Below, in pieces: positions 16,801-24,640 of a stretch of DNA of 64,000 bases (its first letter is position 1; each line of letters starts with the position of its first letter). Under the pieces are notes generated by a model. That model made no database searches, was not told where the DNA came from, and was given only the letters and a program-made list of their open reading frames with translations. A program made the translations under genes and the position numbers. The stretch lies in assembly GCF_946407605.1 (NCBI RefSeq), contig NZ_CAMJOS010000008.1, forward strand, positions 1-64,000, in the 5' to 3' direction. The stretch comes from an uncultured Prevotella sp. Lineage in GTDB: Bacteria > Bacteroidota > Bacteroidia > Bacteroidales > Bacteroidaceae.

Positions 16801-17013
16801 ATCCTGATGACGTCGATGACGATGGTCTTCGGACTGTTGCCTCTGGCGCTGGCTACAGGTGTGGGCGCCAACGGTAACCACTCGCTGGGTGTGGGCACCA
16901 TTGGCGGTATGGTCATTGGAACCATCGCCCTGCTGTTTATCGTTCCCGTGCTCTTCGTGGTGTTCCAGACCATTGAGGAAAAGGTAAAACAGATATTTAA
17001 GCCCAAGAATTAG
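13843..17013 (+). CDS. RND multidrug efflux pump (AcrB/MexB type)
   Basis: A 1056-residue inner-membrane proton-driven exporter. Features in order: the N-terminal helix, NVRTFIDRPILSGVISVLMVLVG; a porter domain; TM4 with GTVVDDAIVVVEAV, whose two Asp carry protons; and the second half with AFFVLCIIF-like helices and GLIMLIGLLSKTAILLTEYA. It pumps hydrophobic compounds from the periplasm through a TolC-type channel. About 30 extra residues after VVVEAVQTRLER, encoded by two opposed heptamer arrays (15096-15191), interrupt the loop where relatives go straight to an xxEEAMKNI-type helix. A GTG at 13840 is an alternative start. No TolC gene follows. Confidence 0.9.
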   Translation: MNVRTFIDRPILSGVISVLMVLVGIIGLSRLALEQFPEIAPPTVRIMASYTGANAETVQKSVVVPLEEAINGVEGMMYMTSSASNNGTASIGIFFRQGTDPNMAMVNVQNRAATVQGRLPSDVVKSGLTVRKRQTSNIKQMAVYSPDSTFDRAFLANYTKINIEPRLSRIPGVGEVNVMGADYSMRIWLDPLKMAQYGLTPADITQVLNEQNVEVATGTLGAESDNTFQYVLKYRGRYEEEQEYANLVIRSLPDGDVLRIGDIARVELGSQNYNIIAETNGCPGVNISINQVAGSNANEIIKQIDAEVEEIRHSLPPGIVIEDLESKKDFLDASIASVVETLLEALLLVILVVWLFLGSWRSTIIPAIAIVVSLIATLAVIYAIGFSLNMLTLFALVLVIGTVVDDAIVVVEAVQTRLERGEGSLVKGDGRIESSSELSSLHPSPVTNHQMTEEAMKNITSALITTTLVFMAVFVPVCFISGVTGTFYTQFGLTMAIAVAISLFNALTLSPALSAIIMRDSKLNRFQAAFNRVFVAFSAKYKGAVGRFTHYKKVAALLVVLALVALGWMMKTTRTGLVPNEDMGTVFINVQASPGSSLQQTYGILKEVEARIKDLPQLRIYSLVAGNSNSFEQSSSNGNFTLKLKKWDERTGKGDDDQSIVQEIYRRTADIANAKIQVNTQNMLPGFGRINGFELHVQDKHGGTIQELYDYTNKLIAALNERPEISRAFTNFSLKYPQYRVEVDAALCKRRGVSPSDVLQALSGYVGGSYASNFVRFTKLYRVMVQASPEYRLDAESLNNIFVRTSSGEMSPIGQYLTLTRVYGSETLSRFNLFPSIQVGGTAAEGYSSGQAIDAIRKTAAEVLPEGYGYEFGGMTREEASSQNTTALVFVLCIIFIYLILCALYESLFIPMAVILSVPFGLAGSFLFANLWGLENNIYMQTGLIMLIGLLSKTAILLTEYATTRRRQGLGIVEAALDAAAVRLRPILMTSMTMVFGLLPLALATGVGANGNHSLGVGTIGGMVIGTIALLFIVPVLFVVFQTIEEKVKQIFKPKN
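15096..15191. repeat. Opposed pair of heptamer arrays inside the RND gene
   Basis: The left array at 15096-15130 has units TGAAAGG, GGTGAAG, GGAGTTT, GGTGAAA and GGTGACG. The right array at 15164-15191 has TTCACCC, TTCACCT, GTCACCA and ATCACCA, which are the complement type. GGGTGAAGGGAG (15102-15113) is exactly complementary to CTCCCTTCACCC (15159-15170). The insert keeps the reading frame and is predicted to lie in a cytoplasmic loop. Confidence 0.8.
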
Positions 17014-17033
17014 TGTATTAGAGAATAATTTCG

Positions 17034-17041
17034 TAACTTTG
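17034..17041 (+). promoter_or_regulatory. -7 box of the glutamine synthetase gene
   Basis: TAACTTTG at 17034-17041. No good TTG is found at the usual distance, which may mean activation is needed. The leader to ATG 17104 is about 55 bases. Confidence 0.5.
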
Positions 17042-17103
17042 CACCCGAAAATACGAAATAGCGTAAAATAAGAATGATTTCGTAAAGGTAAAAAGATATA
17101 GAG

Positions 17104-19311
17104 ATGGCAAACAATTTGAGATTTCAGGTAGTGGCTGAGGCCTTTAAGAAGAAGGCCTTGGAGGTGAAGACACCTAAGGAGCGTCCGTCGGAGTATTTCG
17201 GTAAGTACGTGTTCAACAAGGAGAAGATGTACCGTTATCTGCCGAAGAATGTCTATGACGTCATGGTTGACGTGATTGACAATGGTGCACGACTGGACCG
17301 TAGTATTGCCGATGCCGTGGCCGAGGGCATGAAGCGCTGGGCTATGGAGATGGGCGTGACACACTACACACACTGGTTCCAGCCGCTCACAGAAGGTACT
17401 GCCGAGAAACACGATGCTTTTGTAGAGCACGACGGCAAGGGTGGCATGATAGAGAAGTTCAGCGGGAAACTGCTGGTACAGCAGGAGCCTGACGCATCGA
17501 GCTTCCCCAACGGCGGCATCAGAAACACCTTCGAGGCACGAGGCTATTCGGCCTGGGATCCCACGAGTCCTGTCTTTATCATTGATGACACACTGTGTAT
17601 CCCCACCATATTTATTGCATATACGGGCGAGGCCCTCGACTATAAGGCACCGTTGCTGCGTGCGCTGCATGCCGTGGACAAGGCTGCCACCGATGTGTGC
17701 TCGCTGTTCTACGACGATGTGACCAAGGTGCAGGTGAACCTGGGCTGGGAGCAGGAGTACTTCCTGGTGGACGAAGGTCTTTACTCGGCTCGTCCCGACT
17801 TGCTGATGACGGGTCGTACGCTGATGGGTCACGAGAGTGCTAAGAACCAGCAGATGGACGACCACTACTTCGGCACCATCCCCGATCGTGTGCAGGCCTT
17901 TATGAAGGACCTGGAGATTCAGGCTCTGGAACTGGCTATCCCTGTAAAGACGCGCCATAACGAGGTGGCTCCCAACCAGTTTGAGTTGGCACCCATCTTT
18001 GAGGAGTGTAACCTGGCTGTTGACCATAACATGCTGCTGATGTCGCTCATGAAGAAGGTGGCAAGGAACCACGGCTTCCGCGTGTTGCTGCATGAAAAGC
18101 CCTTCGATGGCATCAACGGTTCAGGAAAACATAACAACTGGAGTCTGTCAGCCGATAATGGCACGCTGCTGCATGCACCTGGTAAGACGCCAGAGGAGAA
18201 CCTGCGTTTTGTGACCTTCATCGTGGAGACGCTGATGGCGGTTTATAAGCATAACGGACTGCTGAAAGCATCAATCATGAGTGCCACCAACGCCCACCGT
18301 CTGGGTGGTAACGAGGCTCCGCCAGCTATTATCTCCAGCTTCCTGGGCACGCAGCTCACCGAACTGCTCGACCATATTGAGACGTCGGAGACCAATGAGC
18401 TGTTTAACCTGAAGGGCAAGCAGGGTATGGAGATTGACATTCCACAGATTCCCGACCTCATCGTAGATAATACGGACCGTAATCGTACGTCGCCCTTCGC
18501 CTTCACTGGTAACCGCTTCGAGTTCCGTGCTCCAGGTTCAAGTGTGAACTGCGCCAGCGCCATGATAGCCCTCAACGCAGCAATGGCAGAGAGTCTGGCA
18601 TCGTTCAAGGAACGAGTTGATGCCAAGATTGCTGAGGGTAAAGAGAAACTGCCCGCCATCCTCGAGGTGCTGAAGGATGACGTGAAGACCTGTAAGCCTA
18701 TCCGTTTTGATGGCAACGGCTATTCGGAGGAATGGGTGAAGGAAGCTGCACGTCGTGGACTGGATGTGGAGAAGTCATGTCCCGTTATCTTTGAGCATTA
18801 CCTCGACGATTCAAGCATCAAGATGTTTGAGAGCACCAAGGTGATGAACCATAAAGAGCTGGAGGCTCGCAACGAGGTGAAATGGGAGATGTATGTGAAG
18901 ACCGTACAGATAGAGGCTCGTGTGCTGGGCGATCTGGCTATGAACCATATTATCCCTGTGGCCACGCACTATCAGAGCCAGCTCATCAAGAACGTGCAGG
19001 GCATGAAGGATATCTTCTCGACAGCAATCTTCAATACCGAGAAGGCCACGCGCCTGTCGAGTCGTAATATGAAGCTCATCGAGGAGATTGCAGAGCGCAC
19101 GGAGAAGATTGAACAATGGGTCGACGACCTCACCGAGGCCCGTCGTGTGGCTAACCGCATTGAGGATATCCACCAGCGTGCCATTGCCTATCATGACACC
19201 GTATGCCCCCACATGGAGGCCATCCGCAAGCAGATTGACAAGTTGGAACTCATCGTGGAGGACGGCCTATGGACGCTGCCCAAATACCGTGAACTCCTCT
19301 TCATTCGATAA
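17104..19311 (+). CDS. glnN: Type III glutamine synthetase
   Basis: Makes glutamine from glutamate, ammonia and ATP in the cytoplasm. At 735 residues it has the large-subunit length of GSIII. Signature segments include WEQEYFLVDEGLY, PVKTRHNEVAPNQFELAP, HEKPFDGINGSGKHNNWS and FTGNRFEFRAPGSS, which carry the metal and substrate ligands. The C-terminal helical region (about 600-735) is specific to this type. GSIII is the common form in Bacteroidales. The gene is single, with its own leader, and ends at a strong terminator. GSIII is not known to be adenylylated, and the usual Tyr motif is absent. Confidence 0.95.
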   Translation: MANNLRFQVVAEAFKKKALEVKTPKERPSEYFGKYVFNKEKMYRYLPKNVYDVMVDVIDNGARLDRSIADAVAEGMKRWAMEMGVTHYTHWFQPLTEGTAEKHDAFVEHDGKGGMIEKFSGKLLVQQEPDASSFPNGGIRNTFEARGYSAWDPTSPVFIIDDTLCIPTIFIAYTGEALDYKAPLLRALHAVDKAATDVCSLFYDDVTKVQVNLGWEQEYFLVDEGLYSARPDLLMTGRTLMGHESAKNQQMDDHYFGTIPDRVQAFMKDLEIQALELAIPVKTRHNEVAPNQFELAPIFEECNLAVDHNMLLMSLMKKVARNHGFRVLLHEKPFDGINGSGKHNNWSLSADNGTLLHAPGKTPEENLRFVTFIVETLMAVYKHNGLLKASIMSATNAHRLGGNEAPPAIISSFLGTQLTELLDHIETSETNELFNLKGKQGMEIDIPQIPDLIVDNTDRNRTSPFAFTGNRFEFRAPGSSVNCASAMIALNAAMAESLASFKERVDAKIAEGKEKLPAILEVLKDDVKTCKPIRFDGNGYSEEWVKEAARRGLDVEKSCPVIFEHYLDDSSIKMFESTKVMNHKELEARNEVKWEMYVKTVQIEARVLGDLAMNHIIPVATHYQSQLIKNVQGMKDIFSTAIFNTEKATRLSSRNMKLIEEIAERTEKIEQWVDDLTEARRVANRIEDIHQRAIAYHDTVCPHMEAIRKQIDKLELIVEDGLWTLPKYRELLFIR

Positions 19312-19318
19312 AACAAAA

Positions 19319-19346
19319 ATCGGGGCCCGCAGGCTCCGATTTTTTA
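19319..19346 (+). terminator. Intrinsic terminator after glnN
   Basis: ATCGGGGCC pairs with GGCTCCGAT around a CGCA-type loop, followed by seven T at 19340-19346. The flanking A run would also let it work weakly for the convergent minus-strand gene. Confidence 0.85.
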
Positions 19347-19357
19347 TTTCTCAATAT

Positions 19358-19927
19358 TTATTTCTCGAAATGCTGGTAGTCTTTCTTTGACTTCCACTCG
19401 CCACCCCAGCTGAACCCGTGTTTGATAAACAGCTTGTAGCACAGGTCGCCCTTCGTAATCTTATAGGGGTTCTGGGCGTTGCGGTCGGCATAGGGCTTAC
19501 CAGTAGAGGGCTCCACCAGAAGGGTGCCATCCTTTTTGCGTGTCACGCAGGGGTTATAAAGCGGGTTGATGTCGATGGCCAGACCTTGGGCATGCTTCGA
19601 TAGTTTTGTGCTGCCTGCAATCTTACGGTAGCAATAGCACGAGGTGTTGTTAGCCTGCATCGACCGCTCGTCGTCATTGTCGTATTCGGATATGGGACGT
19701 ATGCGCTCTATGGGATATTTGGCGCGATACAACTCTTCAAAAATCTCGCGCAGGTCTTTTGTTATGCTCTTGTTGCAGATAATCACACCCTCGTGGTTGG
19801 AACCCTTGCCGTCCACGTAAGGCACCATCAGCGTGTCGAGTACCACCCCCGCAGGTTGTGCTTCCGCCTGGGGCATGAAAAAGCCTGCCAAACATTCTAT
19901 AGTCAGCAATATCAGTAGTTTTTTCAT
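19358..19927 (-). CDS. Exported M15-family peptidase (D,D-carboxypeptidase-like)
   Basis: This 189-residue protein starts at ATG 19927, giving a signal peptide that ends near MPQAEAQ. The zinc-peptidase pattern of the M15/VanY-like group is clear: SKHAQGLAIDINPLYNP carries the first His and Asp, and YQHFEK near the C-terminus carries the last His. FSWGGEWKSKKDYQHF is typical of the M15_4 type. Members trim peptidoglycan stem peptides in the periplasm. Its promoter (CAAAGATA, minus strand, 19950-19957) shares a nearly identical spacer with the thrA promoter. The substrate bond (D,D or L,D) is not certain. Confidence 0.85.
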   Translation of the reverse strand: MKKLLILLTIECLAGFFMPQAEAQPAGVVLDTLMVPYVDGKGSNHEGVIICNKSITKDLREIFEELYRAKYPIERIRPISEYDNDDERSMQANNTSCYCYRKIAGSTKLSKHAQGLAIDINPLYNPCVTRKKDGTLLVEPSTGKPYADRNAQNPYKITKGDLCYKLFIKHGFSWGGEWKSKKDYQHFEK

Positions 19928-19949
19928 ACGTCGTCTTCTTTTTCGCTGA

Positions 19950-19980
19950 CAAAGATAGTGCAAATTGACCGAAAAACCAA
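19950..19980 (-). promoter_or_regulatory. Promoter of the M15 peptidase, conserved-spacer type
   Basis: On the minus strand, TTG (19978-19980), a 20-bp spacer GTTTTTCGGTCAATTTGCAC and TATCTTTG (19950-19957). The spacer is identical at 18 of 20 positions to the one in the thrA promoter. Confidence 0.75.
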
Positions 19981-20020
19981 ATTTATTTCCGATTTATGTG
20001 GTGTTTTCACTAATTATTAG

Positions 20021-20028
20021 TATTTTTG
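20021..20028 (+). promoter_or_regulatory. -7 box of the serine acetyltransferase gene
   Basis: TATTTTTG at 20021-20028, only 9 bp before the ATG at 20037, so the leader would be almost absent. No TTG at the normal distance. Confidence 0.45.
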
Positions 20029-20036
20029 CAGCCGAT

Positions 20037-20945
20037 ATGGAACAGAAACGATTAGACGAAGTGCTACTGCGTAACGTAGCCAAGCTATCAAAATTGTCGC
20101 AGCGTGAGCGCGAGATGATGCCCAAGGGTACCGCACCATTACCATCGGTAGATGAGGTACGTCAGATAGTCAGCTTATGCAAGGACATCATCTTCACCGA
20201 CTATTTCCACAAGCGGCAGAGTGACGAACAGATGCGTTCGCACCATATCGGCGTGAGCATGGACGAGCTTTACACCCTGCTGCGCCGTCAGGTGGCCCGT
20301 GGCCTGCAGTTCTGCGAGGAGTGTAATGAGAACGACGTGCTGAGTGCTGCCGAGGAGATTGCTCTGAAGTTTATCGACCAGTTGCCCGAGGTCAAGCGTC
20401 TGCTCTATACCGATGTTGAGGCCATGTTCCTCAGCGACCCTGCCGCCTCGAACTATGGTGAGGTCATCTATTGCTATCCCGTCATGAACACCATGACTCA
20501 TTATCGTCTGGCCCATCTGTTGCACCAGATGCAGGTGCCCGTCATTCCCCGCATCATCACAGAGCAGGCTCACTCTAAGACAGGTATCGATATTCACCCA
20601 GGTGCCCAGATAGGCGAGTATTTCGCCATCGACCACGGCACTGGCGTCGTTATTGGTGAGACCACCATCATTGGCAACCACGTCACCCTCTATCAGGGTG
20701 TTACCCTGGGTGCTAAGAGTTTCCGCTATGATGAGAACGGCAACATGCTTAACATTCCCCGTCACCCCATCATCGAGGACCATGTCACCGTCTATTCTAA
20801 CGCCTCTATCCTTGGACGCATCACCATCGGCCATCACTCCGTTATCGGTGGCAATATCTGGGTCACCAATGACGTACCGCCTTATTCACGCATCCAGCAG
20901 AGCAAGGCTGTTGATACCTCGTTCCAAGGCGGTCTCGGTATTTAA
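20037..20945 (+). CDS. cysE: Serine O-acetyltransferase
   Basis: Makes O-acetylserine from serine and acetyl-CoA, the first step of cysteine synthesis. This 302-residue protein starts at ATG 20037. The N-terminal half is helical (about 1-170). The C-terminal half is a left-handed beta helix of hexapeptide repeats, with DIHPGAQIGEYFAIDHGTG (catalytic Asp/His) and VVIGETTIIGNHVTLYQGVTLG. The N-terminus is longer than in the enterobacterial enzyme, as in the Bacteroidales form. It is monocistronic and shares an intergenic region with the divergent M15 gene. Ends at a bidirectional hairpin. Confidence 0.92.
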   Translation: MEQKRLDEVLLRNVAKLSKLSQREREMMPKGTAPLPSVDEVRQIVSLCKDIIFTDYFHKRQSDEQMRSHHIGVSMDELYTLLRRQVARGLQFCEECNENDVLSAAEEIALKFIDQLPEVKRLLYTDVEAMFLSDPAASNYGEVIYCYPVMNTMTHYRLAHLLHQMQVPVIPRIITEQAHSKTGIDIHPGAQIGEYFAIDHGTGVVIGETTIIGNHVTLYQGVTLGAKSFRYDENGNMLNIPRHPIIEDHVTVYSNASILGRITIGHHSVIGGNIWVTNDVPPYSRIQQSKAVDTSFQGGLGI

Positions 20946-20970
20946 GGAAATGCTTATATTATATAATGAA

Positions 20971-20998
20971 AAAGAGTAAGGGTTATTCCTTGCTCTTT
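20971..20998. terminator. Bidirectional terminator between cysE and the lipoprotein gene
   Basis: AAAGAGTAAGG (20971-20981) pairs with CCTTGCTCTTT (20988-20998), 11 bp with one G-T pair. T and A runs on both sides serve both strands. The lipoprotein gene's stop codon lies in the loop. Confidence 0.75.
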
Positions 20999-21576
20999 AA
21001 TATTTCTGCGAAAATGCCGCTGGCTACGCTGATGCCATCCGGTTCTGCCAATTCGCGGGCATTATAAGTATTTGTGAAGTCACGATAGCCCTTCCTCCTG
21101 TAGTAGTCCCAGTCCTCAAATGTGGCGCTCTGTAAGTCGAACAGGATCTTGCTGTTGGAACCATTGTAGATGTATCCGTAGAAGTTATTGCTGTTCAACT
21201 CGTAGTCTATGATATAGACGGGATCCCACTTGGCATCGTCGTAGATGATGGTGATGTCGCCGTCGACGATGAACCATTTGAAGGAACAGAAAGCATAATT
21301 CTCTCGTGGTGATGAGAGGTTGCAGTCCAACTCGTAGCCACGGCCGCTGGTGTAGTAGGCGTCTTTTGACTCAAAACGCATCACAGTGGAATACTCGGAA
21401 CCAGAGAAACCCCAGCGACTCTTGTAGTACTCGCTGATAGTTCCTTCCCAGTCGTGATTGCGTAGGGTTGAGGCGATATAGCCGTCTTCATCATTGCTGG
21501 AACAACTGGTAAAAGCTGTCATCGCCATTAGGGCAACAATCATCAGTTTGGTGTAGGTGTACATCATTTTCATCAT
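20983..21576 (-). CDS. Hypothetical lipoprotein (197 aa)
   Basis: I do not recognise the family. The signal peptide ends in a lipobox, TAFTSC, followed by SSNDED, the Ser/Asp-rich start common in Bacteroidota surface-exported lipoproteins. The mature domain is rich in aromatic residues and beta strands (WEGTISEYYKSRWGF, STVMRFESKDAYY, FYGYIYNGSNSKILFDL), recalling small lipocalin-like domains of Bacteroidales, though no motif proves this. It has a full promoter (21619-21649). ATG codons at 21576 and 21573 are equally good starts. Confidence 0.6.
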   Translation of the reverse strand: MMKMMYTYTKLMIVALMAMTAFTSCSSNDEDGYIASTLRNHDWEGTISEYYKSRWGFSGSEYSTVMRFESKDAYYTSGRGYELDCNLSSPRENYAFCSFKWFIVDGDITIIYDDAKWDPVYIIDYELNSNNFYGYIYNGSNSKILFDLQSATFEDWDYYRRKGYRDFTNTYNARELAEPDGISVASGIFAEILKSKE

Positions 21577-21618
21577 TTTGAATATTTAATGATTAATGTT
21601 TAAAAGAGTTATTGGCTG

Positions 21619-21649
21619 CAAAGGTAATCATTATTTTTTGAATCTACAA
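21619..21649 (-). promoter_or_regulatory. Promoter of the lipoprotein gene
   Basis: On the minus strand, TTG (21647-21649), a 20-bp spacer and TACCTTTG (21619-21626). Confidence 0.7.
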
Positions 21650-21660
21650 GTTTTTTCCAC

Positions 21661-22839
21661 TTATTTCTCTATAGGGACCTTGCTGATAAGGAAGGCGGCA
21701 CAGGGCGTAAGAGCCGACAGCACCAGCGTGAGTACGAAGAAGGCGTTGTAGTCTAGAAGCGAGAGTAGGGGCGCAGAGACGAGGCACGACAGCAGGAACG
21801 AGAGCGCCATGAGTGACTTTCCCTGTTCGCGACGAGTCATCTGTTTGAGTATTGACAGATAGGCGGCGAATCCAAAGCCGTAAGACAACTGCTCTAATAG
21901 CACGCCGGAGCCAATATGGATGAGCTCGCGCGGCTGCCAGTAACTAAGGGCCACATATACGATGCAGGGCACCATCATGCTCAATACCATAGGCCACAGA
22001 CAGCTGGATAGTCCGAAACGCGTGATCGCCTTGGTGCCGAGCAGCCCGCCAATGGTGAGACCTACGATGCCCACGATACCCATGACAAAGCCGAACTCCT
22101 GAGGCGACAGCCCCACGCCACCACGGCTATAGGTGTCGATAAGGAAGAGGATGCTGGCCTTGCCCGTCATGCCTTGGGCAAAAGCGTAGGCCAGCAGGAA
22201 GAACGTCACATAGCCGCCCTGAATAGAAGTGAGAGGCGAAGTGATTGTATTGTCGGAAGGTCTGAGCCTGCGGGTCAGTTTCCATACATGCCAAAAGAAC
22301 AGCAGTAGGTAGATACCTGAGAGAAAATAGAACAGCACGCGCCAAGAGTAGAAGATGTCGTGACGGAAGAATACCTGCAGGTTGCCGGCCAGTACCAGCA
22401 ACACGCCCTGGCTGACAATGAGGCCGAACTTGCGGAAGAGCTCCTGCACCACAGAGTGATGATAGGACAGAGGGCAGAGCCGTGCAAAGTTGTCGGCTGC
22501 TACGTTATGGATGGCGGTGAGCCACGACAGGAGCACCAGCAGGCTGATGGTGAGCCACAACGAGGTGAGCAGGAAGGCTAATAAGGCAAAGGTGAGTGCC
22601 AACAGAAACTGCGTAGTGAGAATGAGCAGTCGATAGTATTTTGATGCGATACGGGGCTTCCACCACACCTTGAGTACCCACGGCAGATAAAACAGCGACA
22701 CGCTACACAGGGCCTCGGAAGCACCGAGCCCCATCTGCTTGAACAGGAGCAGCACGATGACGAATACCACCACGCGGGGCATGCCCTTTGCGAAAAACAA
22801 AGAGGAGAGCCAAATGGAGGTGCTGCCCTGACTGCTCAT
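21661..22839 (-). CDS. MFS permease, AmpG-like
   Basis: This 392-residue membrane protein has about 12 hydrophobic helices. FFAKGMPRVVVFVIVLLL and FYLPWVLKVWWKPRI match the first helices of AmpG-type carriers, which import muropeptides. DTYSRGGVGLSPQEFGFVMGIVGIVG is also like its upstream neighbour, so the two are paralogues. The start is taken at ATG 22839, 6 bp after the preceding stop; a GTG at 22845 touches that stop directly. It is the last gene of the envelope operon. The substrate is inferred only from family and context (cell-wall fragments). Confidence 0.75.
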   Translation of the reverse strand: MSSQGSTSIWLSSLFFAKGMPRVVVFVIVLLLFKQMGLGASEALCSVSLFYLPWVLKVWWKPRIASKYYRLLILTTQFLLALTFALLAFLLTSLWLTISLLVLLSWLTAIHNVAADNFARLCPLSYHHSVVQELFRKFGLIVSQGVLLVLAGNLQVFFRHDIFYSWRVLFYFLSGIYLLLFFWHVWKLTRRLRPSDNTITSPLTSIQGGYVTFFLLAYAFAQGMTGKASILFLIDTYSRGGVGLSPQEFGFVMGIVGIVGLTIGGLLGTKAITRFGLSSCLWPMVLSMMVPCIVYVALSYWQPRELIHIGSGVLLEQLSYGFGFAAYLSILKQMTRREQGKSLMALSFLLSCLVSAPLLSLLDYNAFFVLTLVLSALTPCAAFLISKVPIEK

Positions 22840-22845
22840 TGACAC

Positions 22846-24639
22846 TTATAGTTTCTTTTTTCCAAACTCCGGATCAATCTTTAGGAAGGCACAGATGGCA
22901 AAGGTAACCAGACAGCATAGGATGGTCCAGATGAAGAAATGCTGATAGCCGATAGTTTCCTGTAGCCAGCCGGCCATCATGCCAGGCAACATCATACCCA
23001 AGGCCATGAAACCGGTGCACATAGCATAGTGGGCGGTCTTGTGCTCTCCCTCAGAAAAGTATATCAGATAGAGCATATAGGCCGTGAAGCCAAAGCCATA
23101 GCCAAACTGTTCGACGAAGATACAACTATTGATGATGAACATGCTGTCGGGCTGAACATAACTCAGATAGACATATACCAAGTCGGGCAGCGTGATGGCC
23201 ATCACCATAGGCCACAACCACTTCTTCAGGCCACCCCGTGCTGCAGCAATTCCTCCAAGGATACCTCCAATAGTCAGTCCGATAATGCCAACGGTGCCAT
23301 AGACAAATCCCACGTCGCCCGTTGTCAAGCCCAGTCCGCCCTTGTCAACGGGATCGAGCATAAAGGGATTGATGAGTTTTACCAACTGTGCCTCTGGCAA
23401 GCGATAGAGCAACATAAAGAGAATGGCTATCAGCACATTCTTCTTTGTAAAGAAGGTTCGGAAAGTCTCTATAAACTCGCGTGCGATGGTTCCAGCCGTA
23501 ACATCCTTGGCAGGATGGTCTGATTGAGGCTTCGGCAGGATAAACTGATGATAGACAGCAGCCAAAAAGAACAACACCGACATGACAACAAACACCACCA
23601 ACCATGCAAAGGGGATATTTCCAGATAGTCCCTCGAATGTTGCAACAGTCTCACCCTTGAGTTTGGGATCAACAGACACCAGTAATAAAGCCTGCTTGTC
23701 CCAGTTGTCTTTTGTAAACTCGAAGCGAGGTGACTTGCCATCCAACGAGATGCTTTGATCGCCACTCTTGAAGGCTATATTTAGGATCACTGGTTCACCA
23801 TTCTGTGGCTGTTCTGACAACGAAACACCAACCATCTGCTGTCGAGGTGACAATGCCGACACTTCGCGTGGTGCTTCTCCAAAAGTCTCACGTACCCATT
23901 CTGTAAACGATGCCAGTTCTTGATCCATCCACCCTGTAGCATCTTCTTCTACAACAGCCTGTTCTACTTCTTTTTCTACAAAGCCATTTTCCTCGTTCTG
24001 TTCCTTTACATAAGAGGCAGAAGGAGTCACTGAGTCTATTGATGTGAAGTAAAAGAACGGTGCATCGTCGTTCACAGGTGATATCGTGTTTATCTCTATC
24101 TGATGTTCATTGGCTTTCACCTCCATCTGAACTGGTTCCAAGCCACTATTCATCTCAATAACTCCTGCCAGTATGACCAGCAATCCCTGACCTGCTACAG
24201 TGGCAATGCGATAGAAGGTGCTACGAATACCTACATAGAGAGACTGCTCGTGGTCATCGAGGGCATGCATGTAATAGCCATCAGCAGCAATGTCGTGGGT
24301 GGCCGAGGTGAAGGCTACCAGCCAGAAGGCTGCCAGCGACAGCTGGAAGAAGAACGATGTGGGCAGCGAGAACGCAATGCAAGCAAAGCCGATGGCGATG
24401 ATAAACTGCATCGTTACCGTCCACCAACGTTTGGTCTTCATCAGGTCCACAAAGGGACTCCAGAAGGGCTTGATGACCCACGGCAGGTAGAGCCAGCCAG
24501 TATAGAGTGCGATGTCAGTATTCGAGATACCGAGACGTTTATACATAATGGTCGAAATGGTCATAACGGCCACATAAGGCAGGGCCTCTGCCATGTAGAG
24601 CGTTGGTATCCACGCCCAGGGATTACGTTTTTTATCCAT
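22846..24639 (-). CDS. AmpG-like MFS permease with large periplasmic insert
   Basis: A 597-residue carrier about 200 longer than its neighbour. The first helices (WIPTLYMAEALPYVAVMTIST, YLPWVIKPFWSPFVDL) and ATHDIAADGYYMHAL near 113-126 match AmpG-type muropeptide permeases. After the fifth helix (to about 161), residues 162-340 form a polar domain placed in the periplasm by topology. It contains an acidic stretch and a beta-rich part ending FEFTKDNWDKQALLLVSVD, a pattern common in Ig/Calx-beta-like surface domains. The remaining helices follow. The gene begins 1 bp after the SpoIID fusion gene, so the two are co-expressed. Confidence 0.8.
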   Translation of the reverse strand: MDKKRNPWAWIPTLYMAEALPYVAVMTISTIMYKRLGISNTDIALYTGWLYLPWVIKPFWSPFVDLMKTKRWWTVTMQFIIAIGFACIAFSLPTSFFFQLSLAAFWLVAFTSATHDIAADGYYMHALDDHEQSLYVGIRSTFYRIATVAGQGLLVILAGVIEMNSGLEPVQMEVKANEHQIEINTISPVNDDAPFFYFTSIDSVTPSASYVKEQNEENGFVEKEVEQAVVEEDATGWMDQELASFTEWVRETFGEAPREVSALSPRQQMVGVSLSEQPQNGEPVILNIAFKSGDQSISLDGKSPRFEFTKDNWDKQALLLVSVDPKLKGETVATFEGLSGNIPFAWLVVFVVMSVLFFLAAVYHQFILPKPQSDHPAKDVTAGTIAREFIETFRTFFTKKNVLIAILFMLLYRLPEAQLVKLINPFMLDPVDKGGLGLTTGDVGFVYGTVGIIGLTIGGILGGIAAARGGLKKWLWPMVMAITLPDLVYVYLSYVQPDSMFIINSCIFVEQFGYGFGFTAYMLYLIYFSEGEHKTAHYAMCTGFMALGMMLPGMMAGWLQETIGYQHFFIWTILCCLVTFAICAFLKIDPEFGKKKL

Positions 24640-24640
24640 G

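Noticed and set aside
15511..18093. An 860-codon open frame on the minus strand opposite the RND and glnN genes
   Set aside because: It spans two well-supported genes and their junction. The His/Gln/Leu-rich composition is typical of a shadow frame opposite GC-rich codons, and no family is recognised.
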